This document shows, one piece after another, positions 22,201 through 32,400 of a stretch of DNA of 64,000 nucleotides (position 1 is the stretch's first letter; every line of letters starts with the position of its first letter). This DNA is from Streblospio benedicti. Lineage: Eukaryota; Annelida; Polychaeta; Spionida; Spionidae. Where the stretch lies: positions 29,182,272 through 29,246,271 of the forward strand of contig CM032665.1 of assembly GCA_019095985.1 (NCBI GenBank), in the 5' to 3' direction. The position numbers and the translations under genes were made by a program. Under the pieces are notes generated by a model. It had not been told where the DNA came from. It saw only the letters and a program-made list of their open reading frames with translations, and made no database searches.

Positions 22201-25200
22201 GAAATATTTAGATCAACACAAGACTTAGTTTCATAATCTATATACAGTAGGCACTCTGTAAGTGGTCTTTGCACTGAACTCATCATGAATGTTTGATACA
22301 GTGCAAAAGGGTCTTGTTATAGAGGAGGTCTCTTTCAAGGGGTTGTCTTAGTAGGAGGTTCTACTGTTCATATGTAAAATATAACAATGTAGAGTAAAAT
22401 ATCAGAAGCTGGTCTATGTAAATGAACTGTTTCGTCATATGATGTTATTCAGATTATAAAAAGCATTTATCATTTTAGGACAACCACCAATTTGCAGCAT
22501 GTCCAAATGGTTTGAATGTGTTCTTCCTACACTCAGTAAGTTTAACAGATAATAGATATATTATTTCAATAACAGGAGTTGATAATGGCATGGTTGAGAA
22601 ACAGACTTATTCTAACTTATTATCTACTTTGAGGTAAATCCTACTACAAATTTTAATTTTGAGAGTCAAATTGTTTTTCCCCGCTTTTCACGTTTTTTTT
22701 TTTGGGCTTTCAAAAGTTTGTAGGATTTACCTAAAAATGAATTATAGTTAGAATGCAGAAAGAAATTCAATCAATCTATTCAAAACGGTTATACATGTAG
22801 TAATTTATGAATAAATATTTCAATAACACCCATGGCTCAAGTTGCATATATTAAAGTACATGTACATAAAATAAAACAAATTACAGTGTATACCTTTGAC
22901 ACAATAAGACAAATTATAGTAATAAAATAGTTTAGAATATATATGAAAATAATATGGAATGGCATCATGATCGTTCAATCTAATGTTTTGTTTATCATTT
23001 TTTTTTATTTATTGTTGTTTATCATTTCAATCTCTAGAGAAAAATGCAACACTGCTCTCAAACTTTGACTGTCAGTGTAAGGAACCCTGTGAGCGCGTGT
23101 TTTATGAACCCGTTATGTCGAACGCGGCGCTCTCTAGTCTCAGCATCAACGAAATCCTGTTGCATAACCAGGAGGAATTGAAAAGCAGGAAACTAGAAGC
23201 GAGCGAAACCCAAGTGAGAGTGAACAAAGATAAATTTTATGAGGTAAAACATTTTCGTTAAAATCTTATGTTTTTTATTCATGTGCTAAACCGTCACTTC
23301 CAAGAGTGCCTACAGTAGAAATGGCAATTAACACCACCTCTTTAAAGATACCACCTTTCTATCAAGACCAAGAGACCAAGCTTATAAAAAGACCACCAGG
23401 AACATCAATAAAGAGACATCCACCTCTCTATTGAGACCTCTTAATAGAGATGTTTACTTTTAAGATTTTAGGTCTCACATGTGAATATTGCTAACACTTT
23501 TGTAAGCAATTGTAAAAAATAATCAGTGAACATTCTCATGTACAAACCAATGAAAATTTTAAAAGAAATCTCTGAGTTTTGCTATTCTAACGAATGCGTT
23601 CATTCGCAGGTTGTCGGTGCGCTGTATAACGTAAGAGAAGCTTACAACGCATTTCGTGATGATGTAACAAAACAAGTTGCCGATTTCTTCGTAGACTACA
23701 TGCCTCCAATCTTGAACTCTTTCAAAGGACTTGTTGCTTTGTTCACTGAGGACATGAACACGCGACTGTTCTACCAACTCGACGACGTAATAGAAGACCT
23801 TGATATCATATTTGGACCTGGAAAGGACACACTGTATTTCATGATTGAACGAGTGATCAGAAACAGTAACCTTATCACCATGCACATCAGAAACTACATA
23901 GCAGAAGGTTACGCTTACGGCCGGATGATGGAATTTATTGGCACTGCTGTCCAATATGCTGAAGCGGTGATGTTTACCTTGCCAAAGTACCACACAATGG
24001 TGCAAAATGTGTCGAGCACATTAGCCACTTTTGGGTTCGAAAGTTCTGACTTTCCATTTCTGCCTTCATTCATCGCAAAACCAACAGATGAGTGTAACGA
24101 AATGATGCAGTACTTTAATAACCTAACCACGCAGATGGAACAATCAATACGCTTTTTGAGAGACGAAGTGCAAGAAAAACTCGATGGAGGTGACCCAACA
24201 ATAAACTTGAAAGACATTATGATTCTTTTCAAAGAGTATGAAAATCGCTACTACGATTTGAAGGAGTTTTGTCTGGATCCTTATTTCATAATGGTGCAGG
24301 AGATAAAAGACTTCAACAAAACATTCAATGAAGGCCTTGGAAGTCATGTTGATCTTGATTATTCTTTTGACATCGATGTGGAATTTGAAGATAGTACCAA
24401 AGAGCGTCGAGAGTTCAAAAGTTATATGGATTCGTTCTTAGATTATTACAATATGTCTAAAAATATACTCCAGGTATTTAGGCACTCTTCGTAGCTACCC
24501 ACTATACTAATATCAGTTGTTTCAGTGTATTACATTCATATATTTACACTCAAATATTGATGTCCCATTATGATTATTCATATTTCCTATTTGTATGTAT
24601 GCAGGAAACGCTGACTGAAGAGAAACTGAATGGCTATATTACAACAGAGAGAACTTTCATCAGCAAAGTGAAAATCCGTCTGTCAGAAAGGTTACGACGT
24701 CGTATGGACAAGGCAAGAACTGATATTGTCGATTGGTACACAACGATGTTCAAACTGGCAGAAGAATTTAAGGTACAATGGTTATATTCAGTTTTTAGTA
24801 ACATGGACATGAATATGTCAAAAGTTAAAGGGGTACCAAAAATAATTGGTGTTTGCACAATTTTTAGCCACTAGTAGAGCAAACAATGTAAAATATTTTG
24901 GCAGAGAATTATATTTTATCTTGGATTATCACAGTTTGAGATGAACAGAGCTAACTGTTTATAACCTGAAATATTTCCATACTTTTTTTTGCAATTTTTT
25001 TCCCCGCAAAAATTGCAAACCATTTACAGGAACTAGCCGTTTCAAACCTAAATCTGGTGCGAATGTTTGGAATGAGCTTCAAAAATCAAACTGACCAACA
25101 GAAATCAAACACAGCATAAAAAAAGAGAATGACTGTGGTCCTGAAATTTTAATGAATAAATTTGATTATGAATTGATTTTGATTAAAAACAAGCATCATA

Positions 25201-27531
25201 GAAAATTTTAATACAAATATTCAGCCATATGATGGATGTAGGATAATCAGGATGGTAAAAGATGTCAAACAAGTTTTACATTGCTCCATGGTACCTACAC
25301 ATTACATGTATATAGGTACAGATCAGGCCAGGGAATGCTTAATGAACACCATGGGCTACTGTAGCAGTTGTTGTATGCTCCCCACACAGTTGAGAACTAT
25401 ATACATTTTGTAGTGTGACAAGAATACTAAGGACTTGGTGTAGATAATATTAAAGTTGGTATGAAAAGTAAACCATAAAACTCATACATCAACATTTATA
25501 TTAAAACAGAACAGATTATAAAGTCAAAAACGTACGAAATTTTATTTAAATCACAAATTTTCGCATCATCGATGCTTTCTCAAGTGGAAAAAAATATATA
25601 CATCAATGATGCAAAAATTTGTGATTTAGATAAAATTTCATACCTTTTTGACTTTATAATCTGTTCTATTTTAATATGATACAGTACAAGCACTTTTTAT
25701 TTTTATGTCAAACGTTTTCAATAGGGCTACATGGCACCAGCCTGGGGACTTCGGCGAATGGTCGATCGGTCAAGGTCTCTCAAGATTTGGCTCCGTCCGA
25801 TATCAAGAGTTCGCCAAGAAGCGATTGATGAGTGTGAATGTTCATATGAATTCTTATCAAATGGATCGAGACCAGATTGGAATGATAATGATTTCTTAAC
25901 AGAAAAGGGAGTGAAGGATATTGAAAACATCATTGATGTATTCTTTGGCCCAATATATGTAAGTGTGTGGGCAGGCAATCATTTCTGTAAATATATTATT
26001 AATTATTCTAAATAAAGATTGTATGTTTGTCCTGAGTTCTATTATTCATAATTAACCAGTAAATAGTTAGAAACCTTTTGGAAGCTGACATTTGTTTGTC
26101 TGGTATGACGTTGTCTATCATCTTGCCAGACAAATAAAATCACAGTTTCCAAAAGGTATGAAACTATTTTCTCATTTAATTCTATTGAAGTAACTTGTTA
26201 ATTTGTTAAAGAGATTTTTAATTTGTAAGCAACATAAATTAATGATATTGATTTAGACATTTCAGGATTATGTCGCGACCATTTGAAATTTCTGTAAAAC
26301 ATTATTTATCAGTTGTTAACTTCTGCAGAGTGATGATGTTTTATTTAGTAACATAAATTGACAATATTTATCCAAATATTTCTGGATAATATCAATGATG
26401 ATGGAATATCAGTTTCCGTAAAACATTGTTTATTCCAAAGTAAAGGAATTGTTAACTTCATCAAAGATTTGTAATTATGAAAAAATATTTTTCATTTTTT
26501 TAATGACACAAATTAGTGATATTGATTCAAATTTTCTAGGACCATCTCAATGATTTTGATAAAGAATTAGATTTAGAAGAACAAGCGTTAACTTCAGCAT
26601 TGAAAGATACTCGTAATCTGATGTCTGGTTACAGAGAGGAAGACGAAATGAGCCAAGCTTTCATAACGTAATATTTGTGGAATTGTACTGAACCTTATTT
26701 CAATATTTCATCTTTGGAGAAACACCAAATACCGTATACGACTATCCAAGTGCCCACCCTCGCGTAACAGCCCTTCCCCATCTTCTTATTAAATGTCCTT
26801 AATCCCCCATCTTGAGAAAATTTCAATTTAATGGCCCTGGGCACTTGGATGATTGTATATTAAAATTCCAATGCAAATACACATTCATATACATTAACAA
26901 GCAGACACCCTAATTTAACAATTTTTAACCTATTAAAAATAGCCAATGGGCGTTTAAATGGCCGTATAAAGTGGTATTCTTCATGTTTTGTACACGGTTT
27001 AATAATTCTTGCAGGAAGAACTTTCTCCAAATGGATGTTTACTTCGCTGAGCTGAGTGAACAGCAGATATCAGAATTTGAAGCTTTTTCATTCGAAGATT
27101 TGCTCAGTAGGTTGAAATTATATTGTTTAAACTAAACAACACATTGCATTTTGATTTTGTATTCAACACATATATCTTCCACACTTATCCACTATTTGAG
27201 AAAATATTCAACAAGTGGTAATTTTCGCAATATAATCTTGCTAATATATGGAAAATAGGGACTTCTAACTTATCCCATGGGATGTTTTTATATAACCTAT
27301 ACAAAATTTGCCACCATCATTTAAGCTTACATTTAAAAGCCTTTACTTTTAGGTGACATTGGTGGCTACATGGGACTTCTACTGGGAGCAAGTTGTGTCA
27401 CTATATGTGAATTGCTCGACGTCATTTTCTACAACATTGCGCGAAAATGGCATGCTTCACACAAACCCAAGAAGGGAGTGGCGAGGTCCATATCTTCAAG
27501 CTGCGAGAAAACTAATGCAGGCTTTGCTTAG
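16205..27531 (+). CDS. DEG/ENaC channel with large insert
   Basis: Fourteen exons whose phases all agree: 16205-16307, 17781-17838, 18437-18546, 19321-19403, 19979-20077, 21402-21564, 22479-22535, 23038-23243, 23610-24473, 24605-24772, 25725-25958, 26540-26667, 27015-27106, 27353-27531 (stop TAG). Family marks in order: SCNWQGEKC and GICYTF (finger), FGLKLIINVEEY (palm), HSLIAVKST, PHGKCGE, the Cys-rich thumb (FRCVRNC, ACGCRD, CQCKEPC), KNFLQMDVYF, then DIGGYMGLLLGASC with the GAS selectivity filter of TM2 and a short basic tail. Such proteins form trimeric amiloride-type cation channels in the plasma membrane. The N-terminal exon with TM1 and the HG gating motif was not found, so the model starts in the extracellular part. 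Between residues DKFYE and KNFLQ lie about 464 residues not found in ASIC/ENaC relatives. The first two exons rest on splice signals and phase more than on similarity. Confidence 0.85.
16358..16521. mobile_element. MITE, CAGATCCAGG family, copy 1
   Basis: Ends GGCAGATCCAGGGGG and CCTGGATCCGCC are terminal inverted repeats. The interior has AATGCTTCATTTTCATAGG and CGCGCGTACGAAACCCATG. Six copies or parts occur in the window. In channel intron 1 of the model. Confidence 0.75.
16819..16850. repeat. short palindrome
   Basis: GCAAAGATATTATAG and its exact reverse complement are separated by AA. Too short to assign; lies in a channel intron. Confidence 0.7.
17467..17674. mobile_element. MITE, AGAGAGGT family, copy 3
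   Basis: The best preserved copy: starts ACAGTAGAACCTCTCCATTA and ends GAGATTCTGCTGTA, with GTCTCTATTTAGAGG and GAGGTGGTATCTTTATTGAG inside. Confidence 0.75.
17880..18022. mobile_element. MITE, GGACACC family
   Basis: GGGAACCTGTCCCTGTGG followed by AGGACACCTGTCTCATG and ACTTTTCTTCACTTC. Starts 42 bp after a channel exon end. Confidence 0.6.
18186..18405 (+). mobile_element. MITE GGGTTTATAAGG with internal repeats
   Basis: Termini GGGTTTATAAGG and CCTTACAAACCC are inverted repeats. The body is an array of degenerate units GGGATRTGGGAAAAAAGGAC. A relative in the opposite sense lies at 33805-33935. It ends about 30 bp before the channel exon at 18437. Confidence 0.6.
18557..18725. mobile_element. 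MITE, CAGATCCAGG family, copy 2
   Basis: GGCAGATCCAGGGGGCGCAG to CCTGGATCTGCC, with the same interior words as copy 1. Begins 10 bp after a channel splice donor. Confidence 0.75.
18832..18920. mobile_element. MITE, CAGATCCAGG family, partial copy 3
   Basis: Left part only (AGGTAGATGCGGGGGGAGGG, then TTACTTCATTTTCATAGGG). It is cut off where a duplicated exon-end segment begins. Confidence 0.6.
19032..19198. mobile_element. MITE, CAGATCCAGG family, copy 4
   Basis: AGGTAGATCAGGGGGACGGG to AAAAACCTGGATCT, in the second unit of the local duplication. Confidence 0.65.
19195..19303. mobile_element. MITE, AGAGAGGT family, copy 4
   Basis: GGTAATCTCTATCTGGAGG ... GTCTCAATAGAGGTGTCTT ... ATCTACTGTA. 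Ends 18 bp before the channel exon at 19321. Confidence 0.6.
20348..20638. mobile_element. foldback element in channel intron
   Basis: Two arms of about 80 bp (right arm AGGTATTTGTATTTAAGACC...CAGAGAGAGTAGT) face each other across a T/G-rich loop. Confidence 0.75.
20642..20822. mobile_element. Tigger-like MITE
   Basis: Starts ACAGTAGAAACTGATTATCT and ends GGGTTCTACTGTA. Words such as TTGAGATAACCAACGG are typical of this family; further copies at 41291, 59690, 61662 and 62686. Confidence 0.7.
21004..21147. mobile_element. foldback MITE GGGCCCCAGCATCATG
   Basis: Arms of about 60 bp beginning GGGCCCCAGCATCATGG and containing TGGTTTACAAACA, with the complement ending at 21147. Confidence 0.8.
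21185..21385 (-). mobile_element. SINE family 1, 5'-truncated
   Basis: Minus-strand copy of the SINE at 63054-63412: ATGTAAATTTAAATGTGG tail, then CTCAACGCCCCGGGGAGC and GCGTTCACTCGCCTCACC. The tRNA head is missing. It ends about 17 bp before the channel exon at 21402. Confidence 0.75.
21828..22217. mobile_element. Penelope-like foldback (pair of inverted ends)
   Basis: Long inverted repeat, arms of well over 100 bp. The right arm reads TCTGAAGATGGACATATAG, TTTGTCCGAAGCTGTAAATA; the left arm is its complement. The plus strand between encodes EAIHIRVNKDVTNRDEG, which resembles the tail after the GIY-YIG endonuclease of Penelope-like elements. Lies in a channel intron. Confidence 0.55.
22245..22371. 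mobile_element. MITE, AGAGAGGT family, copy 5
   Basis: ACAGTAGGCACTCTGTAAGT to GTAGGAGGTTCTACTGT with AGAGGAGGTCTCTTTCAAGG inside. Confidence 0.65.
23308..23460. mobile_element. MITE, AGAGAGGT family, copy 6
   Basis: Opposite orientation: CTACAGTAGAAATGG, then ACCACCTCTTTAAAGATACC and CCACCTCTCTATTGAGACC. In a channel intron. Confidence 0.65.
25320..25445 (+). mobile_element. SINE family 1, middle fragment
   Basis: TGTATGCTCCCCACACAGTTGAGAAC and GTGTGACAAGAATACTAAGG match the SINE body; head and tail are missing. Confidence 0.55.
25498..25683. mobile_element. Penelope-like foldback (pair of inverted ends)
   Basis: Arms of about 75 bp (AACAGATTATAAAGTCAAAA ... TCACAAATTTTCGCATCATC and complement). 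In the outward direction the left arm reads CTTGAGAAAGCATC-GAT-GATGCGAAA, the same small-hairpin plus CGAAA design as the other foldbacks. A single arm recurs at 35855-35955. Confidence 0.55.
26058..26172. mobile_element. Penelope-like foldback, short
   Basis: Arms of about 45 bp. The right arm CTTGCCAGACAAATAAAATC...TTTCCAAAAGGTATG is related to the arm of the foldback at 38874-39042 (CTTGCCAAAGACAAAATGAC...TTCCAATAGGTAT). Confidence 0.5.
26735..26872. mobile_element. MITE, GTATACGACTATCC family
   Basis: Inverted ends CCGTATACGACTATCCAAGT and CACTTGGATGATTGTATA flank CCCATCTTGAGAAAATTTC. A half copy occurs at 37405-37475 and a possible third at 63640-63745. Confidence 0.6.
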
Positions 27532-27534
27532 AGC

Positions 27535-27743
27535 ACTGTAAAACTAGAATATTTCGAGGCTATTAAATTTTGCGATTTTTATCTGTAAATCATTTTGTGA
27601 CGATTTAATTTTACGATTTTGGTCTATCCTGGACCTACTTAACATAGGCTATTAATGTTTGCTAATTATTTAAGTTTTCGTTTTTGCACCTGCCCACGAA
27701 ATTTGTAAATTAAATCATGCACAAACATTTCTAGGTCTACAGT
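27535..27743 (-). mobile_element. MITE family ACTGTAAAACTAG, copy 2
   Basis: Begins four bases after the channel stop codon and ends TTTCTAGGTCTACAGT. It therefore forms the start of the channel 3' UTR. Confidence 0.7.
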
Positions 27744-27878
27744 AATCCTCGCAGACGACCCAAAGCAGTGACAATTATTGATCCGGCACTAACCCGGCTT
27801 TTTCCGCAAATCAGCCTCTGTCACTCTGATACCGAATAGGTGTTGTGAGTGCCAAATGAAACTAGCCTTTCAAGGATT

Positions 27879-28079
27879 ACTGTAAAACTAGAAATGATTG
27901 CGCACGATTTAATGTGCAAATTTCGTGGGTAGGTAGGTGCAAAAATACAAAACTTAAATAGTCAGCAAACATTACTATTACCCTATATAATAGATCCAGG
28001 ATGGAGCAAAATCGCGCAAAATTAAATAACCCATGAAATAATTTATATTTTACACCTGTGGATATTGGACATTTACAGT
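27879..28079 (+). mobile_element. MITE family ACTGTAAAACTAG, copy 3
   Basis: ACTGTAAAACTAGAAATGAT to GACATTTACAGT. Inverted relative to copy 2, with 135 bp between them. Confidence 0.7.
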
Positions 28080-29449
28080 AGCCAGAAAACAGTATCAGAC
28101 AGTCTTAGCAACAACACATCAGAACGTCCTATAAAGCTTTTTATTGCAATAGAAATCTCCCAACAAAATGAACACACCAAAATATCACAGTAACTCACAT
28201 AAAATTTCCTGAGCAGAGGTAACCGTTCTCGAGCAACTGTTGAATGGGAGATAAATTGGTTAAGTTTGAGATTTGCTGCTGGGAAAAAATGGGACACAAA
28301 GTAAAGTGATAGAGAACATGCAGTGGTGAGATAAAGTAACATTATAATAGTGTTTAATATTTTTAAATGTATATTCTTATATAAATATTTTTGACGGTAT
28401 AGTTTTATTGCATAAATTTTAACATTATTTATTAATGTATATTCTTCTTATATAAATATTTCTACTAAGTCATAACGGCGTATAAATGATATATAAAATT
28501 TTTTAATTATTAATTACAATGATTTGATGTCATTATGGTTATCTGCCCAGTCTGGTACTGGTAGGCGAAGTGTGTATTATGTGTATTTTGATATATCTAT
28601 ACAGATTTTTATATTCTCAAGACATAATTATATACATTATAGCAGTCTAGTGCAATTACGTGTATGCCATACTTTTGTTATAAATACACTATTTATTTCA
28701 ATCCCGTGCAATTTGATGGGCAATATATATCTGCCAAGATTACTACTTTAAATTTAAACTTCTCATTGATGTTGAATAAATTGAACACTTTCTTTTTGCA
28801 AAAAGAATTTATTTATATATATGATAATAAAAAAACGCACACACAGACACAAACATGACATTTCTTGATGTGTAAAATTGGTAACGTAGGATCACAGAAC
28901 ATGACACGTGAAAAATGGCAAAAACGGTTCAGCATAAATTGCTACAATTTCAAATTTTGTACATTTAAACAATTGATCATATGAAAGAAAAGTATGCCTT
29001 GCTGTTGAAATTGTTCATGAAGATTCTAGTAAGTTTATAAATAACAACTTTCACAACTAACACATGCATTCTTGACACAAAACTCATTACAAGTCAAGCA
29101 GCTATTGTATGTATTCTGTATTTCAAGACGTTTCTAATATTGTTCCCCATTTTATTGAAATCAAAATAATATCCATGAAATTCCACAAAACGTCACCAAT
29201 CATTAACAATTCACCCTACGACTATAACATTTCATTGAACTTTTAACTAACTTATAAACAATAAAAATGTGACTTCAACTATGAAAATAGCTATTTTAAT
29301 CAGCCATTTCTGAAGAAATAATAAACACTTTAAGGGCAACAATTTGGAAAGCTTGCTTGCGTTGTGCAGAACCCTAGTTCAAGAGACGACGTGGAAGGTT
29401 TACAGACAGGTGGGGAAGGCAGCGACATTGAGGTGGTTTGTCTTTGTTC
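28080..29449. other. intergenic, AT-rich
   Basis: Between the converging ends of the channel and CCT3 genes. Holds a tandem pair around TATATAAATATTT (28365 and 28434) and a dispersed repeat at 28985-29080 (reverse of 6310-6410). No exon found. Confidence 0.5.
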
Positions 29450-32400
29450 TCATGGCTCGGGGCCCTCCGTTGCCTGGGGCGCGTCACCCCCACCGCTGAG
29501 GTCAGCTTGCTTCTTCACACCGGACACGATGTCGTCAATACGCAGCAGCAGGATCGCAGTCTGGATCAGGGAAAAGACAGTGAATTCAGAGTAGAAATAA
29601 TCTTATTCTCAAAAAAAACAACTTCAAAACAATGTGTGCCGTATTGAACATTAACGAGAAAACATCTGGATTATTTACTATATTATTGTCGGCAACGTTA
29701 AAGACCCAGGAACCTTTCATTAGCAGCCTCTGCTCTAAACACAGTCCAGTATGGATTCTTTTCATTCGGGTGCTTTTTAACGTACGACATGACATCCGTA
29801 TGACTGGAAAAGGTCACATGATAAGGAGCCTCTTCTTGGATTCAAGATGGCTGATGCATGACTGAGCAATTAACACAGGGCCTGTAGGTCACACACATCA
29901 CATGTGTTTTTGAAAAAATATATAGCATCCAAGCAAGTGCCAAATGATATTACTAACTTGAACATGATAATTTTCCCAGTGCCACAGGGAAAAAAGAAAA
30001 TTTCTAGCAAGAATAAACGTAAGTAAACATGTTCCAATCGCATATTTCCGCCACTCACGGGATGTGAGGGAATGCATTATTTCATAACAAAATGCAGCAT
30101 AGATCATGTAATTTTACCGAATCATAAAAGTTTTATTTATCTTACGAAATTATAAGTAAGTACATGTAGCTTCATTTCGACACCTCAAAAACTATTGTTT
30201 CATCCTGTGCTACGATGGTTTACATAAAAAATATACAGGATGTGTGGGAAGTAGCGGTGCGAACGATCGACAATATAATCGCGATTAGACTTGTTGGGGA
30301 AGTGGTGACCGATGATCAAATCTAGTTTAAAATAATCATTATAATCGCAGAATTCATATCTACCATTCTCTCAACCATGAAAATGAATTTCATACTATCA
30401 AACATAATTTAACCCAAGATTTTCCACCCGGAAGTTTGCCATTACTATGAAAAGCGTCTCAAGAGTTAGTTTACAAAAAGACAGCAATGCTGTGGCGGCG
30501 CCACAAGTCATAAACACTAAAAGAAATGGCGGCCTATTTGATTGTTGCCGGAGTAGATTTCTCGAGTGATATTTCAATAATTTACATATGTATGGGAGAC
30601 GTCTACAACTCATAATCGATCTGATTCGATCATCAGCCAGCAGATAAAGATAATCGATGGCCGATGATGCAGAGAGCACAGTAATTGGTCGTTTGGTCAT
30701 CAGAATCGACTCACGTTTTGTCCAAACGACCCAGACTTCAACAAGAGTCGTCCGCGGTTTAGGGACGTGTGATCATCAATATTTAAACGATATTACACCA
30801 TTATTTGCTTTCTTTTCATTAAAGTTTCAATCTGCGTTAGTTTCATGGGCGCTGCCATATTTGTTTACATTCAGAGCGTCACCAACCGGCAATCCACTGA
30901 AATACTTTCAACTGGTTCACGCCGGTAGCGCGGGAAAAACGTGTCTGCGTGCTGCTGTATTTGCGTTGTGATAAATGCATGTTGCATCGGGCACTAGTAC
31001 CAAAATGGCTCCAACAGGAAACAGATGTCAATGTGTTGAAATTTCTTGTTATATGCTTAAGATATTAAAGTAACATTAAAATGAATTATGTACAATCATT
31101 TCTAATGAGGTTTTACATAAAGTTATCTACTTTTAATCCCGATGACACTGCTTCTAAATGCCATTTGACGGGTTTAAAAAATGAAACATGTGACAGGATC
31201 TTACATGTCAAAGCGTTTGGCAGCCAAAAACGTGAAATGTTCAAATGATACGGCCGGTTTAGGCTGTTAGCTCTAGGAGTCTGTATTGATATAATAAGTG
31301 TTGTTATTTATAGAATTTTCTTGTATGATAAATGTATGCAAAAACACAAACACCCATATTATTTCTGTACGACCCAGAATATCACCCGGACCACCTACGT
31401 TTTTGTAGTAGGTCGTCCGGACGGGCAAGTTACGATTTAGAATTACTGTGCTCTCTGTGATAGGAGCGAGTCCGACCACTAGTGTTTGTAGCTGTTCTCA
31501 CCTCGATGGCGGTTTTGTAGGTCTGCGCCTTGACAGAGAACGGCTCCCAGATGCCGAACTCCTTCATGTCCACGATCTTCCCGGAGTCGCCATCCACGCC
31601 CCACGTGTTGCTCTCAGTCGCGTGCTTCGCCTGAAAAACCAACACAATATTAAAAATCCTATGTATTTGGTACACAACGCTTGGTCTCAATTTGTTTTGG
31701 AATGTTCTTTTATGCTGTGTTAGTAGTGTTCACAATTGTTTAATTTTGAATTTTTATTTCTATTAGCGTTTTTAAACCCACGAGGTTCCTTGACAAGGAA
31801 CAAGCAAAACCGAGTCATGTCTGAAAACGTGATGTCAGGTCAAACTACCTGTGTTTGTTCCGGACGTTTGATCACTGCAGTCACTTTGAGATCCTTTACC
31901 TACACATGACAACTTTGATTTTGCTCATTATATAGTAAAATCTAATCGCCTCTCAAAATATTGGAAATATTTTACTCTGGTTTTGTAGTTTTTAGGATTC
32001 CATGTCCAATGACGTTTAAATGGAAGATAATCTGTTCAATGAAAACATTATTTTCATATAGAAAGAAGAATTTTTCAAGGAGAATTTTTAGAGGTTTTTA
32101 TTGTATGAAAATATACATCTTGTATTTCAAAATATGTAAAAAAAGGTTGACCTCTTGCATGATGTAGACTAAATGTTATGTTAATTCAATGGTGACATCA
32201 TTTATATAAACTTTAGCATGATAAACAAAAAATATTTAAAGCTACCTTTCCATTCCCACCTTTAAGATTATACATTATAGTATGCTTAAACGCGTGAGTT
32301 TGTATAATTAAAGAACTAACTCTAGCGTTCTACTTTAGTACATATGGCTACCTTGAGTGCGGTCATCGTCCGGATGGTGTTGGCACCGCAGTTCTGGATC

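Larger units (their letters stand above)
23610..26667 (+). other. helical insert of the DEG/ENaC channel
   Basis: Four exons (23610-24473, 24605-24772, 25725-25958, 26540-26667) encode about 464 residues placed where ASIC-like channels go directly from the knuckle helix to the last palm strand. The region is predicted mainly helical and charged, with few Pro or Gly. It has five N-glycosylation sequons (NVSS, NLTT, NKTF, NMSK, NGSR), as an extracellular segment should. Cys is sparse (DECNEM, EFCLDP, DECECS). No transmembrane stretch and no known domain were recognised. The first three exons are each a multiple of three and bounded by phase-0 introns. Confidence 0.75.

Noticed and set aside
30657-30971. 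Plus-strand ORF of 104 codons
   Set aside because: Inside a CCT3 intron, no family motif, and it overlaps a possible transposon remnant.
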